The notes under the pieces are model-generated. The model was given only the letters and a program-made list of their open reading frames with translations. It searched no databases and was not told the origin of the DNA. Below, piece after piece: positions 1-7,748 of a DNA stretch of 39,612 nt; within the stretch, counting starts at the first letter, position 1; the number at the start of each line of letters is the position of its first letter. Origin of the DNA: DATMGU01 sp035555315. GTDB taxonomy: Bacteria; Pseudomonadota; Alphaproteobacteria; ATCC43930; CGMCC-115725. The position numbers and the translations under genes are program-made. The stretch lies in NCBI GenBank assembly GCA_035555315.1, contig DATMGU010000134.1:1-39612 (forward strand). The letters run 5' to 3'.

Positions 1-339
1 CGCCAGCAATTCGCGCTGATCGAACGGCTTGGTCAGATAATCATCGGCGCCGATCTCCAGCCCGACGACACGATCCGTATGATCCGCCATGGCGGTCAGC
101 ATGATGACCGGCACGCGGGATCCCGTCCTCAACCTTTGGCAGAGGCTGAAGCCATCCTCCCCCTGCAGCATGACGTCGAGAATCACGAGATCCACCTTCT
201 GCGACCGCAGAGCCTCGAACATGGCGGTTCCGTTCGTGGCGACAGCGACGGTATGGCCGTGTTTGCGGAAGAAATCGGTCAGGAGGGACAAAATTTCTTC
301 ATCGTCATCGACGAGCAAGAGATGGGGCATGGCGAGCAT
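1..339 (-). CDS. Response regulator, OmpR/PhoB-type receiver domain (partial, C-terminus outside window)
   Basis: The reverse strand encodes the first 113 residues of a two-component response regulator; the rest runs off the left edge. The receiver domain is complete in its key positions, counted from the ATG at 339: an acidic cluster at D11-D13, the likely phosphoacceptor D55 in VILDVM, T82 in the MLTA strand, and K104 in the DYLTKPF motif. The GADDYLTKPFDQREL signature is typical of the OmpR/PhoB class, so a winged-helix DNA-binding domain is expected downstream, but it cannot be seen. A second ATG at 330 (MPHLLLVDDD) gives an equally plausible start. No partner histidine kinase is in the window. 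The assignment to a receiver domain is firm; the subfamily is inferred. Confidence 0.93.
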   Translation of the reverse strand, partial: MLAMPHLLLVDDDEEILSLLTDFFRKHGHTVAVATNGTAMFEALRSQKVDLVILDVMLQGEDGFSLCQRLRTGSRVPVIMLTAMADHTDRVVGLEIGADDYLTKPFDQRELLA

Positions 340-713
340 TTTCCTAGAATAGCGCTCAAAAATATCGGGCTCATGTCTGAGTTTCGTCCATTTGTACTGC
401 GCCGAACACAATGTCGTGGCGCGCCCACAAAACGAACATCAAGCGGCTAAAAACGCCTTCTAGGATGGCTGCCATTCAACCGGGAGCAGCCAGTACCCAT
501 CCCTTCGTCGAGCTGTGCAACCGTCGTCGACCGGGCCACCGGCAGGCGAAGAGCAGCCCACTCACGCAACGGACCTTCGAGCCCAGTATCTCCTTCGGTG
601 CGACCCACGAATTAGAGTACCCGCCGCGGGGGATACTGCTGATGCGATTGGAGATCCAGCATGACCTCATCCGAGCAACCCACAAATCGACTATATGTAA
701 CGGGATTCAAGTC
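340..713. other. Intergenic region between the response regulator and mlaA; no gene recognised
   Basis: These 374 bases separate two divergently transcribed genes, so promoters for both must lie here. An open frame continues upstream of mlaA from 411, but its translation looks like nothing known and it precedes the signal peptide of MlaA, so I treat it as non-coding. A minus-strand frame at 476-685 is likewise unconvincing. No clear -35/-10 pair, hairpin or operator could be picked out. Confidence 0.5.
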
Positions 714-1550
714 ATGATTAATGCAGAACCTGTCACAATGCGTGGCTTTTTACAGAGAGCCGGTTCTTTGTCGATGTTGGTAGGCGTCCTGGCGATCGCG
801 GGCTGCGCGCAGGTGCCCACGGATCCGGCCGGCCGGGCCGCCTATGATGACGCCAACGACCCCATCGAGCCGATGAATCGCGCGATCTTCGCGGGCAACT
901 TGTTTGTCGACCACCACGTTCTCAAACCCGTCGCGACCGCGTATGTGGATAACGTACCCGCCGGCGCGCGGCGATCCGTGCATAATTTCGTCTCCAATCT
1001 GGGCGAGCCGGTCGTCCTCGTGAATGACCTGCTGCAGGGGAACGTCAGTCGAGCTTGGACGACCACCGCACGCTTCGCCGTCAACACCACGGTAGGCGGC
1101 GCTGGATTTTTCGATCCCGCGACCGGGTGGGATCTTGGGTATCACGACGCCGATTTTGGCCAGACCCTGGGCGTCTGGGGAGTGGGCACCGGACCCAGCG
1201 TGCAACTGCCCCTGCTCGGCTTTACCAACCTGCGCGATACGGCCGGACGCGCGGTGGGGTTCGTCGCCGATCCGCTTGGCTATATTCCCGGCGGTACAAT
1301 GTCGACTATCAGTTTGGCCGGCAGCGGGTTGGGCATAGTCGACGGCCGGGCGGAAGTGCTGCCGACCACGAACTCCCTGGAGAAGACATCTCTGGACTAT
1401 TACGCGACCCTCCGCAGTTTCACGGCGCAAAAGCGCGCTGTCCTGGTCAAGGAGGGCAAGCTTGGACGATCCCTTCCCAAGTCTGACCCAGACTCGCCTT
1501 CGCCGGCAAAAGAACCGTCATCCGACCCTTCATCTCCCCCGGTTTCCTGA
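714..1550 (+). CDS. mlaA: MlaA (VacJ) family outer-membrane lipoprotein
   Basis: MlaA sits in the outer membrane and removes phospholipids from its outer leaflet, passing them to the Mla retrograde transport system. The protein has a lipoprotein signal peptide: positive start, hydrophobic stretch, then a lipobox ending in IAGC about 30 residues in. The MlaA core follows, including the typical DPIEPMNR segment near the mature N-terminus, the GARRSVHNF and LGEPV region, and the later TLGVWGVG and PLLG segments. The C-terminus is a Ser/Pro-rich tail. I chose the ATG at 714; the ATG at 738, which begins directly with the signal peptide, is equally possible, and neither has a strong ribosome site. 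No mlaBCDEF genes are nearby. The 269 bases after the stop hold no recognisable gene. Confidence 0.92.
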   Translation: MINAEPVTMRGFLQRAGSLSMLVGVLAIAGCAQVPTDPAGRAAYDDANDPIEPMNRAIFAGNLFVDHHVLKPVATAYVDNVPAGARRSVHNFVSNLGEPVVLVNDLLQGNVSRAWTTTARFAVNTTVGGAGFFDPATGWDLGYHDADFGQTLGVWGVGTGPSVQLPLLGFTNLRDTAGRAVGFVADPLGYIPGGTMSTISLAGSGLGIVDGRAEVLPTTNSLEKTSLDYYATLRSFTAQKRAVLVKEGKLGRSLPKSDPDSPSPAKEPSSDPSSPPVS

Positions 1551-1819
1551 CCGGGAATCTCGGGTACCGTACCCTTCACCACCGGCCATCCCCAGGTCGG
1601 CCATCGCGTCACGACAGACACATTTTGTCCAAACGGTATAGAGACCGACATCAACGAGATAAATTCGCACGCTAGGATCCCAATCCTCGAAGCTGCGATT
1701 GGCATTCAGAATGAGTTGGATTTCTCCAGGCGCGACCAAACACCTGTGGCATCCGCACCGTCTTTTCCGGAGCGCATCCGATCGGCAGTTTCCCCGCGGC
1801 AGACGGTTTGGGTTTTTCG

Positions 1820-2593
1820 ATGACTATCGTGGCTAAGCTATTCGAGCTCTGCCAGCTGTTCGCGCTCACCTACGGCGTGCTGCTAAGCTGCTATTTCGTG
1901 TCCGCCTATGCCGTGCTGTTCCTTAACCGCCGGCATCCCGAACTCAGGATCCAGCAGGACCGCGCCGCGCGTCGCCAGGAAGAGCGGCGGGATCTCCGGC
2001 AAAGCTTGCGCTCCATCGCCTATATCGCGGGTTTCTTCTCGCTCGGCTGGTGGGTAAATTCCACATTGGGGATCGGCTGGCGGCCGGCCCATCCGACCGT
2101 CTTGAATACAGCGGTCTCTTTCGTCGTCTCGATGGTGCTCTTCGATACCTGGTTTTACTGGTTCCACCGGCTCATTCATTGGAAGCCGCTCTATCGCCAT
2201 GTACACCGCTGGCACCACCGCTCCATCACGCCGAGCGTATGGTCGAACAACAGCGATACCTTCCTCGACAATTGCTTTTTACAGTCTTACTGGCTCTTCG
2301 CGCATCTGCTGTTCCCGGTCGCTCCCCTAGTCCTGTTCGTACACAAGATCTACGACCAGATCTCGGGCGTGGTCGGTCACTCCGGCTTCGAACATGGCGG
2401 CTGGTTGTGTCAACCGGGGTCGCCGATCATCAGCACCACGAATCACGACCAACATCACCGCTATTTTCTGTTCAACTTTTCGACGCACTTCACGTTCTGG
2501 GACCGGCTCATGGGAACGCTGCATCCCGACCACGATGAGGAGCTGCGACGGATGGGGCAGCGTCAAAGTGCCGACAGCTTCGGGAACCCATAG
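1820..2593 (+). CDS. Sterol desaturase / fatty acid hydroxylase superfamily membrane protein
   Basis: This 257-residue integral membrane protein belongs to the di-iron sterol desaturase/fatty acid hydroxylase superfamily, whose members hydroxylate or desaturate lipids. The histidine clusters that bind the two irons are visible: HRLIH at 116-120, HRWHH at 129-133 and HDQHH at 209-213, with further histidines at 187 and 192. Several hydrophobic segments surround them, at about 8-35, 64-85, 95-115 and 155-175. The start is the ATG at 1820; a TTG four codons upstream is less likely. It ends 3 bases before the convergent SDR gene. Substrate cannot be read from sequence; lipid, hopanoid or carotenoid targets are all possible. 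Confidence 0.88.
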   Translation: MTIVAKLFELCQLFALTYGVLLSCYFVSAYAVLFLNRRHPELRIQQDRAARRQEERRDLRQSLRSIAYIAGFFSLGWWVNSTLGIGWRPAHPTVLNTAVSFVVSMVLFDTWFYWFHRLIHWKPLYRHVHRWHHRSITPSVWSNNSDTFLDNCFLQSYWLFAHLLFPVAPLVLFVHKIYDQISGVVGHSGFEHGGWLCQPGSPIISTTNHDQHHRYFLFNFSTHFTFWDRLMGTLHPDHDEELRRMGQRQSADSFGNP

Positions 2594-2596
2594 ACC

Positions 2597-3337
2597 CTAG
2601 AACAGGTGCTGGCCGCCGGTGACGAACATCTCGACACCGGTCACATAGGCCGCCTCGGGGCTGCACAGATAGAAGATCGCCGAGGCGACGTCGCTGGGCT
2701 GCCCCAGGCGATGCAGCGGGATGCGCGGCACCAGCACATCGGTATTGGGCGACAGCATGGCGGTCTCGATCTCGCCGGGCGCGACCGCGTTGACACGCAC
2801 GCCGAGCTGCGCGAACTCGACCGCCATCTCGCGCGTCAGCGCCGATAGCGCCGCCTTGGACGTGGCATAGGCCGACCCTGCGAAGGGATGCACCGAATGG
2901 CCGGCGATCGACGTCACGTTGACGATGGCGCCCTTGCCGCGCGCCAAGGCGGAGGCGAAGCCCCGTGCGAGACTGACCGGCGTGAAGAAGTTGAGCTGAA
3001 ACACCTGGTGCCACTCGTCGAGCGGCCCGTTGAGACAACCGAGCCGCTCCTGAAACGGGGTTTTCGGCGAGATCCCCGCGTTGTTGACCAGCGCATGCAG
3101 CGGCCGGCCGGCCAACGCGTCATTGGCCTCGGCGACGAACTCCCCGACGCTGGCCGGATCGGCGAGATCGGCGGTGATGTGGTGGGTCCAGTTCGGGTCC
3201 CGCTTGCATTCGGCCGGCACCACATCGCGCGAGCAGGTGATCACGCGCCACCCGGCATCGCTGAACCGCTTGACGGTGGAATGGCCGATGCCACGGCTGG
3301 CACCGGTGAGGATCAGAGTGGGTGCTACGTCTGTCAT
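2597..3337 (-). CDS. SDR family NAD(P)-dependent oxidoreductase
   Basis: A 246-residue classical short-chain dehydrogenase/reductase. It shows the Rossmann nucleotide motif TGASRGIG at about residues 11-18, the NNAG motif near residue 88, the catalytic Ser in NVTSIAG and the YxxxK pair in SAYATSKAAL, followed by the VNAVAPGEIET segment typical of the family. The C-terminal FVTGGQHLF closes the fold in the usual way. The substrate is unknown. It lies 45 bases downstream of pdxH on the same strand and is probably cotranscribed with it, which gives a weak hint of a redox or vitamin-linked role but no more. Confidence 0.93.
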   Translation of the reverse strand: MTDVAPTLILTGASRGIGHSTVKRFSDAGWRVITCSRDVVPAECKRDPNWTHHITADLADPASVGEFVAEANDALAGRPLHALVNNAGISPKTPFQERLGCLNGPLDEWHQVFQLNFFTPVSLARGFASALARGKGAIVNVTSIAGHSVHPFAGSAYATSKAALSALTREMAVEFAQLGVRVNAVAPGEIETAMLSPNTDVLVPRIPLHRLGQPSDVASAIFYLCSPEAAYVTGVEMFVTGGQHLF

Positions 3338-3382
3338 GACGGCTCCGGTCTAGCGGCGATCGACCTTATCGGACCAGCCGCC

Positions 3383-3991
3383 TCACGGGAACAACCGTCC
3401 GGTGGTCCAGCCGGATTCGCTCCGGGTATAGACCAGCCGGTCGTGCAACCGGAAGGGCTGGTCCTGCCAGAACTCGATACGCTGGGGCACCACGCGAAAG
3501 CCTGACCAGAAGGGCGGCCGCGGGATCTCGCCATCGGCGAATTTCTCGGTGAGTTCGGCGACCCGCAGCTTCAGCACGTCACGGCTTTCCAACGGCCGGG
3601 ACTGCGCCGAGGCCCAGGCGGCGATCCGGCTGTCGCGCGGGCGCGTGGCGTAATAGGCATCGGCTTCGTCATCGCCCACCACCTCGACCCCACCTTCGAT
3701 GCGGATCTGGCGATGCAGGCTTTTCCAATGGAAACAGAGCGACGCGCGCGAGTTGCTGGTCAGCTCACCGCCTTTGCGGCTTTCGAAATTCGTATAGAAG
3801 ACGAAGCCGCGCGGATCGATGCCCTTCAACAGGACGATGCGCACGGACGGCATCCCATCCTTGGTCGCGGTCGCCAGCGCCATCGCATTGGGATCGTTCG
3901 GCTCCGACCGCTTGGCTTCGTCGAACCACGCGTCGAAGAGAGTGAACGGATCGGTACTCGCGAGGCCATCCATCGGCCGCATCCTTTTCAT
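3383..3991 (-). CDS. pdxH: Pyridoxamine 5'-phosphate oxidase
   Basis: PdxH is the FMN-dependent oxidase that converts pyridoxine or pyridoxamine 5'-phosphate to pyridoxal 5'-phosphate, the last step of vitamin B6 synthesis and salvage. The 202-residue length is normal. Diagnostic stretches are present: the RIVLLKG segment, FYTNFESRKG, the FHWKSLHRQIRI strand, SxQS-like ASAQSRPL, and a C-terminus with the R-L-x-P ending. A strong ribosome site (AGGAGGA at 3998-4004) sits just upstream of the ATG at 3991. It is divergent from the DnaJ-class gene, a pairing common in alphaproteobacteria. The companion ring-synthesis gene pdxJ lies far away, near 22 kb. Confidence 0.97.
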   Translation of the reverse strand: MKRMRPMDGLASTDPFTLFDAWFDEAKRSEPNDPNAMALATATKDGMPSVRIVLLKGIDPRGFVFYTNFESRKGGELTSNSRASLCFHWKSLHRQIRIEGGVEVVGDDEADAYYATRPRDSRIAAWASAQSRPLESRDVLKLRVAELTEKFADGEIPRPPFWSGFRVVPQRIEFWQDQPFRLHDRLVYTRSESGWTTGRLFP

Positions 3992-4112
3992 GACATGTCC
4001 TCCTGAGATGTAGCCGCGCGGCGCCGATTTTCCAACCGGTCCGCGCGCCTTCGCATCCCACGACGACGAATATTTACCAGTTGCTAAGACAGAATGCCGA
4101 TGCTACCCGCCG

Positions 4113-4949
4113 ATGATGGATCCTTATGCACAGCTCGGGCTAGGCCGCGACGCCTCGATCGACGACATCAAGCGCGCCTATCGCAAGCTGGTGAAAGAGG
4201 TCCACCCGGACCTCAATCCCGGCGACCCGATGGCGGCGCGCCGTTTCGAAGATCTGACGGTCGCCTACGACACGCTGGTCGACCCGGAAAAGCGCAAGCG
4301 CTGGGATGCCGAGGCAGCGACGCGCGCGCGTTTTGGCAAGGCGATGGGCGGCGACGATGCTCTGTCGGAGTTCTTCCGGCGAACCTCGAAATTCACGGGC
4401 GGCGGCCAGGCGCCTCGGCCGAAACGCCCGGGTGCCGACACCTCGCATGTGCTGGAAGTGAGCCTCGTCGAAGCCGCGATCGGCGCGCGCAAGCATGTCG
4501 CGATGATCGATGGCCGGACCGTCGATCTGGTCATCCCGCCCGCGACCGAAGCGGGCCAGACGCTACGCCTCAAGGGGCGTGGCGCCGTCGGCCAGAATGG
4601 TGGGCCGTCGGGCGACGCCTATGTGACGATCAAGGTGATCCCTCACCCGCAACTCAACCGCGCCGGCAACGACATCACGATGACCTTGCCGGTCACGGTC
4701 GCCGAAGCCACCTTGGGTGCCGCCATCACGGTGCCGACCCTGACCGGGCCGGTCACCCTCAAGGTGCCGAAGGGCTCCAACAGCGACACGATCCTGCGCC
4801 TCAAGGGCCGCGGCGTGCCGCTGGCCGGCGAGCAGGCCAGCGGCGATCAGCTCGTGATCCTCAAGGTCATGCTGCCACCGGAGACCGACCCCACTTTCAT
4901 GGCCTTCGTCGAACAGTGGTCCAAGACGTCACCTTACAAGGTTCGCTAA
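4113..4949 (+). CDS. DnaJ-class (CbpA-like) co-chaperone, J domain plus C-terminal substrate-binding domain
   Basis: A 278-residue J-domain protein that would stimulate the ATPase of DnaK. The J domain spans about residues 3-68 and carries the invariant HPD at 31-33. A short Gly-rich linker follows, then the double beta-barrel DnaJ C-terminal region (about 110-270) with two LRLKGRG motifs. The Cys-rich zinc finger of true DnaJ is absent, so this is the type II or CbpA-like class. The start is one of two adjacent ATGs at 4113 and 4116. In many alphaproteobacteria the order is pdxH, this gene, fabI, aroC; here about 7 kb of other genes separate it from fabI. Confidence 0.95.
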   Translation: MMDPYAQLGLGRDASIDDIKRAYRKLVKEVHPDLNPGDPMAARRFEDLTVAYDTLVDPEKRKRWDAEAATRARFGKAMGGDDALSEFFRRTSKFTGGGQAPRPKRPGADTSHVLEVSLVEAAIGARKHVAMIDGRTVDLVIPPATEAGQTLRLKGRGAVGQNGGPSGDAYVTIKVIPHPQLNRAGNDITMTLPVTVAEATLGAAITVPTLTGPVTLKVPKGSNSDTILRLKGRGVPLAGEQASGDQLVILKVMLPPETDPTFMAFVEQWSKTSPYKVR

Positions 4950-4962
4950 GCGGCCGTTTCGC

Positions 4963-5928
4963 TCAGTTTTCCAGCTTGAGGACACCGTCTTCCACGTTCG
5001 GCCGGCGGGGTACGATGCCGTTGGCGGCATACCAGTCGGCGATACGGCCGATCTGGGTGACGTCCGCCGTGGTCACGGCACGGGTCGGCACGGCATTGTT
5101 GCGGCCGATCTCCTCCGCCAGGTCGGTCGGCACGCCCATCACCTGCGTCCAGATCAGCCCCGCCTCCTGCTTATGCTCCGCGGCCCAGGCGTTGTCGGCC
5201 TGGAGCGTATCGAAGACGACCCGCAGCAAGGCCCGCTTCTCGGTGGCGAAAGCCTTGGTCGCCATGGTGGTGACGGCGTTGTCGGAGCCGATGGCCGCGC
5301 CATCCGCCAGGATACGCGCGTCGTAGCTCTTCACGGCGATGGCCAGAAACGGGTCCCAGGTCGCCCAGGCATCCACATGGCCGGAGGTAAAGGCGGGGCC
5401 GCCATCGCTGGGGCTGAGATAGGTGCGGGTGACGCTTTTCGGGTCCATGCCGGCCCGTTCCAGAGCCCGCACCAGCAGGTATTCCCCCGTGCCGCCGCGA
5501 TTTACCGCCACGCTGCGGCCCGCCAGGTCTTTCACCGTCTGGATGGATGATTCCCGTTTCACGAGGATGCCCTCGGCGGCGGGCGCCATCTTTTGGTAGG
5601 CGAAGATCACCATCGGCACGCCGGCGGCGAAGGAGGCGATGCAGGAGGTGGAGCTGCCGACCGTGATATCGATGGCGCCGGCGTTCATCGCCTCCACCGC
5701 CGGTGCGGCGGCCGGGAAAGGACCGGACCATTCCACCGTGGCGCCCTGCGCCGCCAGCGCCTTTTCCAGCGAGCCGCGTGCCTTGGCGAGCGTCACATCG
5801 TTGGGGCCGCGCAGCCATCCGATGCGGACGACGTCGCCCGCGGCGCGCGCCGACCGACCCGACCCAATCAGGCCCGGCCCGGCCAGGAGGGTCGCGGCGG
5901 CGAACAGGCCGAAAGTGCGTCTATGCAT
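4963..5928 (-). CDS. Aliphatic sulfonate-type ABC transporter periplasmic binding protein (SsuA-like)
   Basis: Periplasmic solute-binding protein of the SsuA/TauA/NMT1 family, which captures sulfonates or related anions. The ATG at 5928 starts a signal peptide with twin arginines (HRRTFGLFAA), so Tat export is possible, with likely cleavage after SARAA. The mature protein begins VVRIGWLRG and continues with the family layout, including the VDAWATWDPF stretch around residue 195 seen in sulfonate binders. The ribosome site is AAAGGA. It is the last gene of a six-gene operon, overlaps the end of the ATPase gene by 8 bases, and stops 13 bases from the convergent DnaJ-class gene. Ligand is inferred from family and neighbours only. 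Confidence 0.9.
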   Translation of the reverse strand: MHRRTFGLFAAATLLAGPGLIGSGRSARAAGDVVRIGWLRGPNDVTLAKARGSLEKALAAQGATVEWSGPFPAAAPAVEAMNAGAIDITVGSSTSCIASFAAGVPMVIFAYQKMAPAAEGILVKRESSIQTVKDLAGRSVAVNRGGTGEYLLVRALERAGMDPKSVTRTYLSPSDGGPAFTSGHVDAWATWDPFLAIAVKSYDARILADGAAIGSDNAVTTMATKAFATEKRALLRVVFDTLQADNAWAAEHKQEAGLIWTQVMGVPTDLAEEIGRNNAVPTRAVTTADVTQIGRIADWYAANGIVPRRPNVEDGVLKLEN

Positions 5929-6667
5929 AATGTGTCGTCCTTTCAATAGGGAGGGCATCGACCGCCGGACTGGCCGCCACACCGAGCCGGGTCAGCAACT
6001 CATCTTCAAGGACCGCCAAGCGCCCGTCTCCGCGCCGGCGCGGATGGGGCACGTCGATGGTGACGCCGTGGACGACCCGCCCGCCTTCCAGCAGGAGCAC
6101 ACGGTCGGCCAGCATCACGGCTTCCCAGACGTCATGCGTCACCAGCAGGATGGCGGGACGATGCCGCCGCCAAAGCTCGCTGACCAGCGCGTGCATGCGG
6201 ATCCGGGTGAGGGCGTCCAGCGCCGCGAAGGGTTCGTCCAGCAGCAGCAGATCCGGTTCCCGCACCAGGGCGCGGGCGAGGGCGACGCGCTGGGCTTCGC
6301 CCCCCGACAGCGATTTCGGCCAGGCCGCCTCCCGCCCTTCCAGCCCGACCTCCGCCAGGGCGGCCCGCGCAACCGCCTGGGCATCCGGTCGGCGCAGGCC
6401 CAGCGCTACATTCGCCAGCACCCTCTTCCACGGCATCAGCCGGGGTTCCTGGAACACCATGGTCCGGCGCGGCGGGAGCTGCGCCACCGCGCCGGGCACC
6501 TCGTCCAGGCCGGACAGGACGCGCAGCAGGGTGGACTTGCCCGAGCCGCTGCGGCCCAACAGGGCCACGAACTCGCCCGGCTGCAGCGACAGATCCAGCC
6601 GGTCCAGCACGACCCGTGGACCAAACGCCCGGGTAAGGCCGCGTATCTGAAGAATGGGCGGGCTCAT
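5921..6667 (-). CDS. Sulfonate-type ABC transporter ATPase (SsuB-like)
   Basis: A 248-residue ABC ATPase of the SsuB/TauB/NrtD group that powers import. It has the Walker A GRSGSGKST near residue 40, a Q-loop in MVFQEPRLMPWKR, the signature LSGGEAQRVALARA, Walker B LLLLDEPFAALD and the switch histidine in LLVTHDVWEA. The ATG at 6667 overlaps the stop of the permease gene by four bases, indicating translational coupling. A longer frame upstream is only the permease read out of frame. Short and without a regulatory C-terminal domain, as expected for this group. Confidence 0.94.
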   Translation of the reverse strand: MSPPILQIRGLTRAFGPRVVLDRLDLSLQPGEFVALLGRSGSGKSTLLRVLSGLDEVPGAVAQLPPRRTMVFQEPRLMPWKRVLANVALGLRRPDAQAVARAALAEVGLEGREAAWPKSLSGGEAQRVALARALVREPDLLLLDEPFAALDALTRIRMHALVSELWRRHRPAILLVTHDVWEAVMLADRVLLLEGGRVVHGVTIDVPHPRRRGDGRLAVLEDELLTRLGVAASPAVDALPIERTTHYA

Positions 6668-7416
6668 ACGGTCAGCGCCAATCGCCAGTCCAGGAGACGC
6701 TTTTCCGCCAACCGCACCAGCGCATCCGTCGCCAGCCCCATACCGGCATAGACCAGCAGGCAGACGACGATGACGTCCGTCTGCAGGAAGTCTCGCGCCC
6801 TGGTGATGAGCGCGCCGAGCCCGCTGCTGGCATTGATCTGTTCGCCGACCACCAGGCTGAGCCAGGCCACGCTCAACCCATAACGCACGCCCACCAGCAG
6901 GGCGGGCAACGCAGCGGGCAGGATGATGTGGACCACCCGCTCCAGCGGGTCGAGGCCGAGAATGCGGGCGGCTTCGACCAGCCGCGCATCCACGCCGGCG
7001 ATGCCGCCATAAAGCGTGAGATAGATGGGAAACAGCGCGCCGATCGCGACCAGCCCGACCTTCGGCAGCTCGCCGATGCCGAACCACAGGATGAACAGCG
7101 GCAGCAGGCCCAGGAACGGCATCGCCTTGAACATCTGCAGCAGCGGATCCACCACCACATCGCCGGCGCGCGACAACCCCGCCAGCACCGCGAGCGTCAC
7201 GCCGGCCGCGAGCGCGATGCCGAAGCCGGCGGCCACGCGCAGCAGGGAGACGAGCAGGCTGGTCAGCAGCTCGCCCGAACGGGTCAGCTCCCAGGCGGTC
7301 AGCGCGATCTGCGTGGGTGAGGCCAGGATGCGCGACGGCAAGATGCCGGACGCGCTGCACGCCTGCCACGCCAGCAACAGCGCGATCGGGGACAAGAGGC
7401 GCATACCGCTTTTCAT
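6664..7416 (-). CDS. Sulfonate-type ABC transporter permease (SsuC-like)
   Basis: A 250-residue inner-membrane permease of the SsuC/TauC family. It shows about six hydrophobic spans and the cytoplasmic EAA loop (EAARILGLDPLERV, followed by an ILPAALP helix) that docks on the ATPase. I chose the ATG at 7416 (MKSGMRLLSP), 8 bases after the NIPSNAP stop; the upstream extension to 7482 is rich in Cys and Arg and is not typical. It is followed directly by the overlapping ATPase gene. Together with the ATPase and the binding protein it makes a complete importer. Confidence 0.94.
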   Translation of the reverse strand: MKSGMRLLSPIALLLAWQACSASGILPSRILASPTQIALTAWELTRSGELLTSLLVSLLRVAAGFGIALAAGVTLAVLAGLSRAGDVVVDPLLQMFKAMPFLGLLPLFILWFGIGELPKVGLVAIGALFPIYLTLYGGIAGVDARLVEAARILGLDPLERVVHIILPAALPALLVGVRYGLSVAWLSLVVGEQINASSGLGALITRARDFLQTDVIVVCLLVYAGMGLATDALVRLAEKRLLDWRLALTV

Positions 7417-7423
7417 GGCCCGC

Positions 7424-7738
7424 TCAGCGCATCGGGGAAAAGGAGGTCGGGCGCAGGATGCGGCTACGCATCGACTGCACATAGACCGCGGCGCGGCTTC
7501 GAAACGCCTGCCAGCGCGGATCGGCTTCCATCGCCGCCCGGCGGCGCTCGCGATCCCCCATATCGGCGTAGCGCCACATATGCACGACCTCGTTCACCAC
7601 CCCCGCATCGGTGGTGAACCACCCCACCAGCTCGCCAAGATGGCTGATCTGCAACGCCATCCCTTCGGCCACATAGAGGTCGAGGTAGTCCTTCACATGG
7701 ACCGGATGGATGGCATAGGTGCGCTCGTCGAGGATCAT
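7424..7738 (-). CDS. NIPSNAP family protein
   Basis: A 104-residue protein of the NIPSNAP fold, a small dimeric alpha/beta-barrel related to antibiotic-biosynthesis monooxygenase and Dabb domains. It starts ILDERTYAIHPVHVKDYL, has the HLGELVGWF turn and the NEVVHMWRYADMGDRERRR strand typical of the family. The ATG at 7738 is preceded by a good AGGAG ribosome site and lies 10 bases after the monooxygenase stop. Bacterial NIPSNAP proteins have few assigned functions. Its place between a flavin monooxygenase and the transporter genes suggests a part in sulfur-compound breakdown, perhaps handling a reactive product, but that is inference. Confidence 0.85.
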   Translation of the reverse strand: MILDERTYAIHPVHVKDYLDLYVAEGMALQISHLGELVGWFTTDAGVVNEVVHMWRYADMGDRERRRAAMEADPRWQAFRSRAAVYVQSMRSRILRPTSFSPMR

Positions 7739-7748
7739 GCGGATCTCC

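Noticed and set aside
476..685. A 69-codon minus-strand frame upstream of mlaA
   Set aside because: No motif, no ribosome site and composition like a chance frame.
1536..1559. Hairpin CCCGGT-loop-ACCGGG at the mlaA stop as a terminator
   Set aside because: The stem is short, overlaps the stop codon and has no T-run after it.
1530..1739. A 69-codon minus-strand frame after mlaA that looks somewhat protein-like
   Set aside because: It has only a TTG start without ribosome site, overlaps the 3' end of mlaA and matches no family I know. It could be a gene relic, but the evidence is too thin to list as a gene.
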